From NCBI GenBank assembly GCA_017656335.1, contig JACDOA010000004.1, positions 43,901 through 107,900 of the forward strand: a DNA stretch of 64,000 nucleotides, given 5' to 3'. Below, piece by piece: positions 1 through 14,149 of the stretch. How positions within the stretch are numbered: position 1 is the stretch's first letter; every line of letters begins with the position of its first letter. The notes under the pieces are model-generated. The model saw only the letters and a program-made list of their open reading frames with translations, was not told where the DNA came from and made no database searches. The position numbers were made by a program, and so were the translations under genes. The DNA is from Thermosipho sp. (in: thermotogales). GTDB taxonomy: Bacteria; Thermotogota; Thermotogae; Thermotogales; Fervidobacteriaceae.

Positions 1-2
1 GA

Positions 3-962
3 TTACCTCCTTTCAAAATTTTTAAATAAATTATTAGCAGCTTCAAAATTGGCTTCTTTGTTGTATCCTCCTTCTTGTACAAACAAAATAGGAATATTGA
101 TAGCAATCAATTTTTCACCTATTTTTTTAAAGGCATTTCCATCGAGATTAAAATAACCCATATGATCATCAGAATGAATGTCATATCCTAATGAAACAAT
201 TAAAACTGATGGCAAGAATTTGGAAATGATTTCTAAGGCTTTATCCAGTGTAGGTTCATATTCTTTCCATGTTATATTTCCTTTTAAGGGAAAATTAAAA
301 TTAGTTCCAGAAGCTTTTCCAGTCCCTATTTCATCTTCAAAACCACTAATCCATGGAAAATATAACTCAGGACTTCCATGAATTGAAACATATATTATAT
401 TTGGATCTTCATAAAAAATACTTTGAGTTCCGTTTCCATGATGAAAGTCTAAGTCCAAAATGCATATTCTTTCTTTTATAATTGAAAAAATATATTTTGC
501 AGCAATTGCAGCATTATTGAAGTAACAATAACCACCAGCCAAATTACTTGTTGCGTGATGTCCAGGCGGTCTGGTTAAAACATAAACATGTTCTTTGTTT
601 TTAAGAAGTTCATCTGCACCTGTAAGGGTGGCATAGAATGCATTAATTGCCGCGTCGAAAGTGGAGAATGTGATTGGGGTGCCTGAATCGAGAATTCTAT
701 CTTTGAGAAAAACCTCAGGCAAGTATTCTCCATCTTTTGCCTTTTCAGAAAGTTTTTTTAAATGTTCTACATACCATTTAGGATGAACAAAATATATATA
801 ATTGAGAGGGTAATCTTTTATTGAAATCTTTTCGTGATTAGTTTCCATGTATTCAATAACTTTTTCAAATCTCGAAGGAATTTCAGGGTTTTTAACAATT
901 TTTCCGTGATCAATTTCTAAAGTAGGAACATAAAATTCATTAAGTTGGGAAACGAATTTCAT
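3..962 (-). CDS. Histone deacetylase/acetylpolyamine amidohydrolase family protein
   Basis: A 319-residue zinc-dependent deacetylase-fold hydrolase. The family signatures are visible in order: RPPGHHA at residues 131-137, DLDFHHGNGT at 170-179 (His and Asp zinc ligands and catalytic His pair), GYD-H--D near 258 and EGGY near 297. In bacteria such proteins remove acetyl groups from small amines such as acetylpolyamines, or from proteins; the substrate here cannot be read from sequence. The start ATG lies one base after the rpiB stop, with GGAGG inside the end of rpiB, so it is translated as the last visible gene of the metG-gyrA-lexA run. No signal peptide, so cytoplasmic. Confidence 0.85.
   Translation of the reverse strand: MKFVSQLNEFYVPTLEIDHGKIVKNPEIPSRFEKVIEYMETNHEKISIKDYPLNYIYFVHPKWYVEHLKKLSEKAKDGEYLPEVFLKDRILDSGTPITFSTFDAAINAFYATLTGADELLKNKEHVYVLTRPPGHHATSNLAGGYCYFNNAAIAAKYIFSIIKERICILDLDFHHGNGTQSIFYEDPNIIYVSIHGSPELYFPWISGFEDEIGTGKASGTNFNFPLKGNITWKEYEPTLDKALEIISKFLPSVLIVSLGYDIHSDDHMGYFNLDGNAFKKIGEKLIAINIPILFVQEGGYNKEANFEAANNLFKNFERR
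5..13 (-). promoter_or_regulatory. Ribosome binding site for a gene beyond the left edge
   Basis: Read on the minus strand this is AAAGGAGGT, a near-perfect anti-16S match lying inside the last codons of the HDAC-like gene. No start codon follows within the window, so the next minus-strand gene should begin a few bases outside it. This shows the minus-strand operon continues to the left. Confidence 0.7.
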
Positions 963-963
963 A

Positions 964-1401
964 TTATTCCTCCAAAGTTTTTATTTTGTTGACTCTTCTT
1001 TCGTGTCGGCCACCTTCAAAAGTTGAGTTTAGAAATGCATCCAGAATCCATGTTGCTAATTCAAAACCAATTAATCGACCAGGTAAAACCAAAACGTTGG
1101 CATTATTGTGTTTTCTTGCTAATCCGGCCATTTCTGGCATTAAGCAAAGAGCTGCTCTAATTCCCTTTATTTTATTTGCCGCAATTGACATTCCAATTCC
1201 AGTTCCGCAAATTAATATTCCAAAGTCAACTTTATTTTCATTAATTAATTTTCCAACTTCAATAGCAAAATCTGGATAATCAACACTTTCTGAGCTATTA
1301 GTTCCAACATCTATTAAATCGATTTTTTTAGAAATAATATGTTTTTTTAAAGATTCTTTAAGTTCAAATCCTGCATGATCAGAACCGATTGCAAGTCTCA
1401 T
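964..1401 (-). CDS. rpiB: Ribose 5-phosphate isomerase B
   Basis: A 145-residue RpiB/LacAB-family sugar phosphate isomerase, interconverting ribose 5-phosphate and ribulose 5-phosphate in the pentose phosphate pathway. Visible motifs are SDHAG at residues 7-11, the catalytic loop CGTGIG at 65-70 with its conserved Cys, and GGRHERR near the C-terminus, a phosphate-binding element. The length is typical for RpiB. It follows lexA by 23 bases with a GGAGGTG site, and its stop is one base before the HDAC-like gene, so it is co-transcribed. RpiB and LacA/B are close relatives, but the usual CGTGIG sequence and the absence of a partner subunit favour RpiB. Confidence 0.93.
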   Translation of the reverse strand: MRLAIGSDHAGFELKESLKKHIISKKIDLIDVGTNSSESVDYPDFAIEVGKLINENKVDFGILICGTGIGMSIAANKIKGIRAALCLMPEMAGLARKHNNANVLVLPGRLIGFELATWILDAFLNSTFEGGRHERRVNKIKTLEE

Positions 1402-1424
1402 TTTTCAACACCTCCATGAATTAA

Positions 1425-2027
1425 TTATTCGTAAATTCTTATAATGCCAACCAACTTTCCAATAACTCGTACTTCCTTAGCTGAACAAATTATTGGTTCC
1501 ATACTTTTATTTTCTGGAACTAATATAACCTTATCATCTTTTAAATAAAATTTTTTTAAGGTAATCTTATCTTGATAAACAACCGCAGCTATTTGGCCAT
1601 TTGAAACTTTATATTGTCTTTTTAATATTACAAAATCACCATCTAAAATATGGGCATCTATCATACTATCTCCTTCGGCCTTCAAAGCAAAGTAATCTCC
1701 AAACCCCTTAATCATTCTTATGGGAATTTCTATTTCTTCATCAATTTCCTCAAACATTTCAATTCCTTGACCTGCAGCAATTTTTCCTTTTACAGGAACA
1801 CTTATACTTTCAGGTCTTTTAGTTAAAGTTATAGAGCGCGATCTATTTGGGTTCCGAGTTATATATCCTTTTTTCTCTAAAGCCAGCACATGAATATGAG
1901 CTCCTCTTGGTGTAAGTTTAAAATGTCTTGCGATATCTCTAATGGAAGGAGAATAACCATTTTGTTGAATAAAAGATGTAATAAAATCCAATACTTTTTT
2001 TTGTTTTTTAGTAAGATGTTGCGTCAT
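1425..2027 (-). CDS. lexA: LexA-type SOS repressor
   Basis: A 200-residue protein with an N-terminal winged helix (residues 1-65, recognition segment near SIRDIARHF) and a C-terminal self-cleaving S24 peptidase domain. The expected Ala-Gly cleavage site is at about 85-86 (KIAAGQG), the catalytic Ser is in GDSM at 121, and the catalytic Lys is in ITLKKF at about 158. LexA represses DNA repair genes until RecA filaments trigger its cleavage. The start overlaps the archease stop by four bases, so it has no private leader. I see no palindromic SOS box directly upstream, and autoregulation would have to act on a distant promoter. Confidence 0.94.
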   Translation of the reverse strand: MTQHLTKKQKKVLDFITSFIQQNGYSPSIRDIARHFKLTPRGAHIHVLALEKKGYITRNPNRSRSITLTKRPESISVPVKGKIAAGQGIEMFEEIDEEIEIPIRMIKGFGDYFALKAEGDSMIDAHILDGDFVILKRQYKVSNGQIAAVVYQDKITLKKFYLKDDKVILVPENKSMEPIICSAKEVRVIGKLVGIIRIYE

Positions 2028-2404
2028 ACATCAAACACCACCTTTGTGTATAAATAATCATTAATTTTCTCAATTTTTAATTTATGATATGTTAGAGCCT
2101 TAAATTTTTCGCCTTCTAGTTCTTTGTAAGAGCAAAATTCAGTTATGTAAAAATTATCATCTTTCCAAATTTTCACAGGGAAATATCCTAAATCAATCGC
2201 AGCAATCCAATCATTTACTATATCAAAAACACCATCCTCGTCCTCATTTATTAAATAATTTTGCGCCGATTTATTGTCGCAATTAATGTTTTTTGGCTTA
2301 TAATTTTTCTTGAGTATTTGTAAAATATCTTTTAAAAGTTCCTCGAAACTTTTTGCTTTAATCTCAAAAGCTACATCAGCCGTATGATTTATTTCTTTGA
2401 ACAT
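2024..2404 (-). CDS. Archease family protein
   Basis: A 126-residue archease. The N-terminal pattern INHTADVAFEIKAKSFEELL and the later DIVNDWIAAID segment and C-terminal hydrophobic strand match the family, which in archaea and animals activates the RNA ligase RtcB using a metal site formed by conserved acidic residues. No RtcB gene is in the window. The gene is squeezed between gyrA (TAATG overlap) and lexA (four-base overlap), so it is translationally coupled to both. A role in RNA ligation or repair is by family knowledge only. Confidence 0.8.
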   Translation of the reverse strand: MFKEINHTADVAFEIKAKSFEELLKDILQILKKNYKPKNINCDNKSAQNYLINEDEDGVFDIVNDWIAAIDLGYFPVKIWKDDNFYITEFCSYKELEGEKFKALTYHKLKIEKINDYLYTKVVFDV

Positions 2405-4818
2405 TATTCTCCATCCTTTATTATTGCGAAATCTGCTATTTCGTCTCCTTCAGCAAGGTTAACCAATTTTACCCCTTTTGTAACTCTTCCCAAAACATTG
2501 ATTCCAGAAACATTTATTTTCAATGTCATTCCATTTTTAGTAAAAATCATCATATCTTCATCACCATTTACATATGAAACACCGACTACCATTCCGGCTT
2601 TTTTAATATCTGAGATATTTTTAATCCCGGTACCAGCTCTTTTTTGAATTCTATATTGAGAAATTTCTGTTCTTTTTCCATATCCCAGGTTTGTAACAGT
2701 AAGAATATATCCATCTTCGCCAGTAAGTAAGGCTGAACTAACGACAATATCATCTTTATGTAATTTAAGCCCTGTCACTCCTCTAGCGGTTCTTCCCATC
2801 GTTCTTACATCTGAAATAGGAAATCTAATACTCATACCATTTTTAGTTGCAATAAATACTGTTTGATTGTCATTTTGAATTTTTAAAACAGAAACTAACA
2901 AATCATTTTCTTCAAAAGTTATTGCTCTCATTCCTCTGGAGTTAATATTTTTAAATTCTGAAAGCCTTGTTCTTTTTACTTTTCCGCATTTTGTAACAAA
3001 AAATAGTTCACCATCAAAATTATCGACTGAAAGAAGAGTTAATATCTTTTCATTTTCGTCAATGTTTATGTATCTTGCAATTTGTTTACCTTTGCTTGTT
3101 CTAGAATTTTTTTCAATTTCATAATTATTTAAAACGTAAACTTTCCCAAATGAAGTAAAGAATAAGGTTTTTCCATGTAAGTGTGTATAAATAACTTCCA
3201 TAATAGCGTCATCATTCATCAAAGAACCGCCAGTAACTCCCTTTCCACCTCTTTTTTGAGTTCTAAATTCTTTTAAATCCATCATTTTAAGATAACCTTT
3301 TTTTGTTAGAGTGATTACAACATCTTTATCTGGTATCAATTCTAATTGGTCAAAATCCGTTGTTGCTTCTTCTTTTGAAAGAATTATTGTTTTTCTTTCA
3401 TCACCGTATTTAGATTTAATATCGAGTAATTCTTCTATGATTTTTTCATAAACCTTGTTATCATTTTCTATAAGTTCTTTTTCTATTTTCATCTTCTGGA
3501 TCATGTCTTCGTATTCCTTGATTAAATTGGATAATTCCAATTTAGTTAATTTTCCAAGTCTTAAATCAACTATTGCTTTGGCTTGTTCATTAGTAAAACC
3601 AAACATTTCAATTAATTCTTGGATAGCTCTGTTTTGATCTTCACTGCTTCTAATTACCGATATTACAGTGTCAATTGATCTTGAAGCTTTAATTAGCCCT
3701 TCTAAAATATGCGCTCTTTTTGAATACTGCTTATAGTAAAATTGTGCTCTTCTTCTTACGACTTCAAATCTATGTTGAACAAAAGCCCACATTAAATCTT
3801 TTAAATTCATTAAAACAGGTCTTTTATCTTTATCAATGACTAATAATTGAGAATGAAAAGAGGTTTGAAGTTGAGTGTGTTTATATAAGTTGTTTATAAT
3901 TATTTCTTCATTTACATCTAAAGGTATTTCAATAACAATTCTCAACCCCTCTTTATCAGATTCATCGCGTATATCTTTTATTGGAAGATTTGATCTTTCA
4001 GCATATTCAACAATTTTTTTAATTAAATCTGCTTTGCTTATAGAAAAAGGTATTTCAGTAATTACAATGTTTTTCTTTTTCTTTTTTTCTTCTACATCAA
4101 CTTTTCCTCGGATAATAAAACTTCCCTTACCAGTGGTATACATTTCCCTAATACCAGCTTTACCAATGATTTCACCACCAGTAGGAAAATCAGGTCCTGG
4201 AATATATTCCATAAGTTCTTCAATTGAAATTTCGGGATTTTTAATTAGGGCAACAAATCCATCAATCAGTTCATTTAAATTATGTGGTGGTATGTTGGTT
4301 GTCATTCCAACAGCAATTCCAGAAGAACCATTAGCAAGTAAATTAGGAAATTTTGCTGGTAAAACTTCTGGTTCTTTTAAACTGCCATCAAAGTTGTCCA
4401 TCATATTTACTGTATCTTTATCTATATCTTCAAGTAATTCTTCGGCAATTCTTTGCAATCTTGCTTCTGTATACCTCATTGCTGCAGGTGGATCTCTATC
4501 AATCGAACCAAAATTTCCTTGCCCCTCTACAAGTTTATATCTCATTGACCAATCTTGTGCCATCCTTACTAAGGTATCATAAATTGCTGCATCTCCATGA
4601 GGATGGTACTTACCCATTACCTCACCAACAATACGTGCGGATTTCTTAAAAGGTTTTGTGTGGGTAACGCCCAATTCATACATGCTATATAAAATTCTTC
4701 TTTGCACGGGTTTGAGGCCATCCCTTACGTCGGGGATAGCTCTACCTATAATAACACTCATTGAATAACTTAAATAAGATTCTTTTAATTCCTCTTCAAT
4801 AGGTCTATAAATCTCCAT
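2404..4818 (-). CDS. gyrA: DNA gyrase subunit A
   Basis: An 804-residue type IIA topoisomerase A subunit. The catalytic Tyr is in [10 protein letters not shown] at about residue 116, and the C-terminal beta-pinwheel carries the GyrA box QKRGGKG that distinguishes gyrase from topoisomerase IV. It pairs with GyrB (not in the window) to introduce supercoils with ATP. The quinolone-determining loop reads [10 protein letters not shown], with Ala where E. coli has Ser83. It follows metG by 15 bases and its stop overlaps the archease start, so it is inside the operon. The long plus-strand ORF at 3875-4582 is only its antisense shadow. Confidence 0.97.
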   Translation of the reverse strand: MEIYRPIEEELKESYLSYSMSVIIGRAIPDVRDGLKPVQRRILYSMYELGVTHTKPFKKSARIVGEVMGKYHPHGDAAIYDTLVRMAQDWSMRYKLVEGQGNFGSIDRDPPAAMRYTEARLQRIAEELLEDIDKDTVNMMDNFDGSLKEPEVLPAKFPNLLANGSSGIAVGMTTNIPPHNLNELIDGFVALIKNPEISIEELMEYIPGPDFPTGGEIIGKAGIREMYTTGKGSFIIRGKVDVEEKKKKKNIVITEIPFSISKADLIKKIVEYAERSNLPIKDIRDESDKEGLRIVIEIPLDVNEEIIINNLYKHTQLQTSFHSQLLVIDKDKRPVLMNLKDLMWAFVQHRFEVVRRRAQFYYKQYSKRAHILEGLIKASRSIDTVISVIRSSEDQNRAIQELIEMFGFTNEQAKAIVDLRLGKLTKLELSNLIKEYEDMIQKMKIEKELIENDNKVYEKIIEELLDIKSKYGDERKTIILSKEEATTDFDQLELIPDKDVVITLTKKGYLKMMDLKEFRTQKRGGKGVTGGSLMNDDAIMEVIYTHLHGKTLFFTSFGKVYVLNNYEIEKNSRTSKGKQIARYINIDENEKILTLLSVDNFDGELFFVTKCGKVKRTRLSEFKNINSRGMRAITFEENDLLVSVLKIQNDNQTVFIATKNGMSIRFPISDVRTMGRTARGVTGLKLHKDDIVVSSALLTGEDGYILTVTNLGYGKRTEISQYRIQKRAGTGIKNISDIKKAGMVVGVSYVNGDEDMMIFTKNGMTLKINVSGINVLGRVTKGVKLVNLAEGDEIADFAIIKDGE

Positions 4819-4833
4819 TTAATTCCCTCCAAA

Positions 4834-6771
4834 TTATGAAATCTTAGCACCGGGTTCTATATCATTATCAACGGTTAATAAAGTGAGTTTGTCATTAATT
4901 TTTGCTGCTAGCAACATACCTTGAGATTCTACGCCCATTAATTTAGCAGGTTTGAGGTTCGCTACAATAACAATTTTTTTGCCAATTAATTCATTTGGAT
5001 TGTAATATTTAGCAATCCCTGCAACAATTTGTCTTTTTCCAAGTTCTCCTAAATCTATTAACAATTTTATAAGTTTTTCAGATTTTTTAATTTTTTCAGC
5101 TTCAAGTATTTCTGCAACTCTTAAGTCAATTTTCTTAAATTCATCAAACGAAATTAGAACAACACCTTCTTCGGTATTTTGTTTTTGTAAATCTTGTTTT
5201 TCCTTTTTAACAGCAATTTTTTCAAATTTACTTAAATCAATTTTATTAAATAAGGGTTTCCCATGTGTTACTTTTTGACCAGACTTCAGAACATTCCATT
5301 TTTTTTCAAATACTTCTGAAGGTTTCACATTTTGTGAAAGTCTTTTATATACCTCGTTTGATGAATCCGGCATAAATGGCATAAGTAAGGTGGCAACTCT
5401 CAGTATAGCTTCAAGGGTATTATATAATACTGTAGCTAATCTTTTTTTATTCCCTTCTTTTGCAAGAATCCATGGCTTATTTTCATCAAAGTATTTGTTT
5501 ATGTTGCCTATATAGCTCCATATCTCTTCCAAAGCATAAGTTAATTTAAATGAATCCATATATGCATAATATTTGTTTAAAAGATTTTCAAAGTGTTCGA
5601 TTAAGATTTTGTCTGTTTCTAAAATTTCTTCTGGTTTTGGGATGATTGAATCAAAATTTTTAACAACCATTGCAACAGTTCTATGTAAAAGATTCCCATA
5701 ATCGTTTGCAAGATCAGAATTTAATCTTTGAACAAGATTTTCTTCAGAGAAATCTCCATCTTTTCCAAAAACAATGTCTCGTGTTAAGTAATATCTAATA
5801 ACATCATTGCCATATTTTTTAACAAATTCTCTAGGATCGATAGCGTTTCCAAGAGATTTGCTAATTTTTTGACCATTCACTGTTAGCCAGCCATGAGCAA
5901 AAATTTTCTTTGGAAGTGGTAATCCAACAGACATTAACATTGCTGGCCATATTATACTGTGAAATCTGTTTATTTCTTTTCCAATTAAGTGAACGTCTGC
6001 AGGCCACCATTTATTGAAAGTTTCTTCATCTCTTTCATAGCCAATAGCAGAAATATAATTTATCAAAGCATCAACCCAAACATAAATAACATGTTTTGGA
6101 TCGTTTGGCATTAGAATTCCCCAATTAAATGTTGTTCTTGTTATTGAAAGATCTTTTAAACCACTTTCCAATATTTTTAACATTTCATTTTTTCTGAACT
6201 CGGGTTCTACAAAATCTGGATTATTTTTAAAATGGTTCAATAATGGTTCAGTGTATTTAGAAAGTCTAAAAAAGTAGTTTTCTTCTTCAACAAAATTTAA
6301 AGGTCTTCCACAAGAAGGACATACTTGTTTTTCATTTTCATCAATTTCTATTTCTTCTTCGTTCCAATAAGTTTCACAGGGTACACAGTACCAACCTTTG
6401 TAAATTCCTTTATAGATATCTCCATTTTCAAGCATTTTTGAAACAAAGAGTTGGACTGTTTTCATATGGTTAGGATCAGTAGTTCTGATGAAATAATCGT
6501 TTGTTATATTTAAATCTTCCCATAATTTTTTAAATTTTTCAGAAAGTTCGTCGCATAATAATTGAGGATCTTTTCCTTTTTCTTTTGCTGCTTGTAAAAT
6601 TTTCTGCCCATGTTCATCTGTTCCTGTTAAATAAAATACATCATATCCTGTTAATCTTTTATATCTAGCAATAATATCTCCTATAATTGTTGTATATGCA
6701 CTTCCAATATGGGGTTCTGAATTAACATAATAAATAGGAGTTGTGATATAAAATTTTTTCACATTTTCCAC
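4834..6771 (-). CDS. metG: Methionyl-tRNA synthetase with C-terminal tRNA-binding domain
   Basis: A 645-residue class I synthetase charging tRNA-Met with methionine. The HIGH-type motif is PHIGSAYT near residue 20, the KMSKS loop is KISKSLGN near 300, and a zinc knuckle CVPCETYW...CPSCGRPL sits in the connective insert. The last ~105 residues (from about FKKIDLRVAEILEAEKI) form an OB-fold tRNA-binding module of the Trbp111 type, so this is the long dimeric form. GGAGGTG precedes the ATG. It is the first gene of the minus-strand operon, and its promoter is the only one I can find for the whole gyrA-lexA-rpiB run. Confidence 0.97.
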   Translation of the reverse strand: MENVKKFYITTPIYYVNSEPHIGSAYTTIIGDIIARYKRLTGYDVFYLTGTDEHGQKILQAAKEKGKDPQLLCDELSEKFKKLWEDLNITNDYFIRTTDPNHMKTVQLFVSKMLENGDIYKGIYKGWYCVPCETYWNEEEIEIDENEKQVCPSCGRPLNFVEEENYFFRLSKYTEPLLNHFKNNPDFVEPEFRKNEMLKILESGLKDLSITRTTFNWGILMPNDPKHVIYVWVDALINYISAIGYERDEETFNKWWPADVHLIGKEINRFHSIIWPAMLMSVGLPLPKKIFAHGWLTVNGQKISKSLGNAIDPREFVKKYGNDVIRYYLTRDIVFGKDGDFSEENLVQRLNSDLANDYGNLLHRTVAMVVKNFDSIIPKPEEILETDKILIEHFENLLNKYYAYMDSFKLTYALEEIWSYIGNINKYFDENKPWILAKEGNKKRLATVLYNTLEAILRVATLLMPFMPDSSNEVYKRLSQNVKPSEVFEKKWNVLKSGQKVTHGKPLFNKIDLSKFEKIAVKKEKQDLQKQNTEEGVVLISFDEFKKIDLRVAEILEAEKIKKSEKLIKLLIDLGELGKRQIVAGIAKYYNPNELIGKKIVIVANLKPAKLMGVESQGMLLAAKINDKLTLLTVDNDIEPGAKIS

Positions 6772-6800
6772 CTCCGAATATATTTTTATTCCTTATAAAA

Positions 6801-6809
6801 ATTATATCA
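6801..6809 (-). promoter_or_regulatory. Extended -10 promoter for metG operon
   Basis: The minus strand reads TGATATAAT, a perfect extended -10 element about 30 bases before metG. The -35 region is weak, as is common for extended -10 promoters. It probably drives metG through the HDAC-like gene. Confidence 0.5.
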
Positions 6810-6965
6810 TATAATTGGTATTTTTAATTTGAATGAAACATTTGTATAGTATAAATTTTTTGTTAATTTTGAAAGGAGATAGTTCAATTTGATTAAAAAA
6901 TGAAAGATTATTGAAAAAAATTAAACTTATTTAATGATATTTTTATTTAATGGCTAATTACAGTA

Positions 6966-6995
6966 TTAAAATAAGATAAAGAAAATTGATATAAT
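6966..6995 (+). promoter_or_regulatory. Promoter of galactoside operon
   Basis: TTAAAA (6966-6971), an 18-base spacer and a perfect TATAAT (6990-6995) precede the sugar-binding protein gene. Transcription should start near 7001-7003, directly at the edge of the palindromic operator. Confidence 0.55.
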
Positions 6996-7005
6996 TAAAT
7001 CAATT

Positions 7006-7021
7006 CCGGTATCAATACCGG
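7006..7021 (+). promoter_or_regulatory. Palindromic operator, probable LacI-family site
   Basis: CCGGTATCAATACCGG is a perfect 6+4+6 inverted repeat in otherwise AT-rich DNA, placed at the expected transcription start. Such placement suits a repressor. The LacI-family gene encoded four genes downstream in the same operon is the obvious candidate, which would make the operon autoregulated. Confidence 0.65.
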
Positions 7022-7055
7022 GAACGTTTTAAAAAACTTTTTAAGGAGGGAAAGT

Positions 7056-8318
7056 ATGAAAAAAGTTATTTTAATGTTACTTATTATCAGTATGTTGATT
7101 GGTTTATTTGGAGTAGTAAACGCAGCAAAAAAGGTTACTATATGGTGTTGGGATCCTAACTTTAATGTGGCAATTATGGAGGAAGCAGCAAGTAGATATC
7201 AAAAATTACATCCCGATGTTGAATTTGAAGTTGTAAGCATGGCTAAAGCAGATGTTGAGCAAAAACTTAACACAATATTAGCTTCAGGTGTTAAGAGAGG
7301 GCTTCCAGAAATAGTATTAATAGAAGATTACAACGCACAAAAATATTTACAATCTTATCCTGGTTCATTTGCCGATTTAACTAGGGAATTTAATTACAAG
7401 GAATTTGCTCCTTACAAAGTTAAGCTTATGACATTAAACGGAAAAGTTTATGGAGTTCCATTTGATTCAGGTGTTGCAGGTTGGTTTTATAGAAGAGATT
7501 ACTTTGAACAAGCAGGTATAAATCCAGAAGATCTTAAAAATATTACCTGGGATGAATTTATTGAAATAGGAAAGATTGTCAAAGAAAAGACAGGAAAGTA
7601 CATGATTTCAGGAGATCCATACGATGGTGGATTGATGAGAATTCTTTTACATTCGGCCGGAACTTGGTATTTTGATGAAAAAGGAAATCCAAATATTGCA
7701 AATAATGAAGTTTTAAAAGATGCTTTGAAGATTTATAAAGAACTATTTGCTTCAGGAATAATGAAAGAAACTTCTGGTTGGAATGAATGGGTTGCCTCTT
7801 TTAATAATGGCGAAGTTGCATCAGTTGTTACTGGAGTTTGGATTATAGGTTCTATTAAAGCTGAAAAATCTCAAACTGGAAAATGGGGAGTTTTACCAGT
7901 TCCAAGGTTAGATTTGCCTGGTGCAGTTAATGCTTCTAATTTAGGAGGTTCTAGTTGGTATGTGTTAAATAATTCGGAAAATAAAGATATTGCTATTGAT
8001 TTCTTAAGGGAAATTTATGCCAAGGATATTGATTTCTATCAAAAAATCTTAATTGAAAGAGGAGCATTTGGAACTTGGTTACCAGCACAAAATGGCTATG
8101 CATACAGGGCTGAAGATCCATTCTTTGGTAATCAAAGAATTTTCTTAGACTTCTCTGAGTGGTTGAAAAAAATTCCATCAGTAGATTTTGGATTGTTTAC
8201 TTATGAAGCTGACGGTGCAATTATGGGTGTAATGCCTGATGTTTACAATGGAAATTTAACAATTGATGAAGCTTTAAAGCTTGCAGAAGAACAATTTAAA
8301 AATACTCTAGGCTTTTAA
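7056..8318 (+). CDS. Sugar ABC transporter substrate-binding protein (galactoside operon)
   Basis: A 420-residue family 1 extracellular solute-binding protein. Residues 1-24 are a signal peptide (KK, hydrophobic core, cleavage after VNA), and there is no lipobox Cys, so it is a free periplasmic protein of MalE/LacE type. It should capture a sugar and deliver it to the two permeases encoded next. Because LacZ, GalT and GalK share the operon, lactose or another beta-galactoside is the likely ligand (inference from context). A strong stem-loop between this gene and the permeases probably raises its expression relative to them. Confidence 0.9.
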   Translation: MKKVILMLLIISMLIGLFGVVNAAKKVTIWCWDPNFNVAIMEEAASRYQKLHPDVEFEVVSMAKADVEQKLNTILASGVKRGLPEIVLIEDYNAQKYLQSYPGSFADLTREFNYKEFAPYKVKLMTLNGKVYGVPFDSGVAGWFYRRDYFEQAGINPEDLKNITWDEFIEIGKIVKEKTGKYMISGDPYDGGLMRILLHSAGTWYFDEKGNPNIANNEVLKDALKIYKELFASGIMKETSGWNEWVASFNNGEVASVVTGVWIIGSIKAEKSQTGKWGVLPVPRLDLPGAVNASNLGGSSWYVLNNSENKDIAIDFLREIYAKDIDFYQKILIERGAFGTWLPAQNGYAYRAEDPFFGNQRIFLDFSEWLKKIPSVDFGLFTYEADGAIMGVMPDVYNGNLTIDEALKLAEEQFKNTLGF

Positions 8319-8326
8319 TTGAATAC

Positions 8327-8361
8327 AAAAATAGAGGGTTATAAAAAGGCCCTCTATTTTT
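8327..8361 (+). terminator. Intra-operon stem-loop after the binding-protein gene
   Basis: Arms AAAAATAGAGGG (8327-8338) and CCCTCTATTTTT (8350-8361) form a 12-bp stem with a U-rich 3' side. It sits between the binding protein and permease genes, so it is probably a partial terminator or 3'-end stabiliser giving more binding protein than permease. Confidence 0.75.
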
Positions 8362-8387
8362 ATGCTTTGAGGAGGTTGAGCTAAAAG

Positions 8388-9277
8388 ATGAAGATTGGAA
8401 AAAGTTATAACTTGTGGGGATGGGTATTCATAAGTTTAGCTTTAATTGCCTTAACTTTATTTATACTCTATCCTATAATATATTCCTTATATTTATCAAC
8501 ATTTTCTACGAGAGGTTTTTTAAAAACCTTTGTTGGTTTTGGGAACTATAAAAGATTGTTCCAAGATAGAAATTTTCTTCTTTCATTAAAAAATATCTCT
8601 ATTATTTTTGTTGTGCAAATTCCAATAATGCTATTTCTAGCTCTAATATATGCTTTTTTACTTAATGATCCGAAATTAAAATTTAAAGGTTTTTTTAGAA
8701 CTGCATTGTTTTTGCCAGCAGTAACTTCCTTAGTTGCTTACACGATATTATTTAAAATGATGTTTTCAACAGATGGTTTGGTAAATAATATATTATTAGC
8801 TATTGGCATAATAAAACAACCTATTAGATGGCTTTTAGATCCATTTTGGGCAAAGGTAACTTTAATTATTGCGATGACATGGAGATGGACTGGATACAAT
8901 ATGATGTTTTATTTAGCAGGTCTTCAAAATATTCCTAATGAAATTTATGAAGCTGCTGAAATAGATGGAGCTAATAGAAGAGTTCAATTTTTTAAAATAA
9001 CAATACCACTATTAAAACCCATAATTTTATTTACTACCATAATGTCTACAATTGGTACACTTCAATTGTTTGATGAACCCATGAATTTGGCTGCTGGTGT
9101 TGTGACTGGTTCAAGTGTAGGGCCTGGGAATTCTTTGTTAACTCCTTCTGTATATATTTATAACGTCTGTTTCAAATATGTTCCTAATTTTGGTTATGCT
9201 TCTGCAATTTCATATGTTATAGTTTTAATAGCAGCTATTTTATCCCTTATACAGTTTAAAGTGGTAGGTGAAAGAAG

Positions 9278-9281
<4 letters not shown>
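8388..9281 (+). CDS. Sugar ABC transporter permease, MalF/LacF type
   Basis: A 297-residue inner-membrane permease with about six transmembrane segments. The cytoplasmic EAA loop that docks the ATPase is visible as EAAEIDGANRRVQFFKITIP near residue 190. It ends with a four-base overlap with the second permease, so the two are translationally coupled. No ATPase gene is present in this operon; as in many carbohydrate transporters of this class, an ATPase shared with other systems elsewhere in the genome probably energises it. Confidence 0.9.
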
Positions 9282-14135
<4,854 letters not shown>

Positions 14136-14149
14136 CAAGGAGTGATGAT

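Noticed and set aside
3875-4582. 235-residue plus-strand ORF
   Set aside because: It lies antisense inside gyrA, has Ser/Ile-rich low-complexity translation and no ribosome site; it is a shadow of the real gene.
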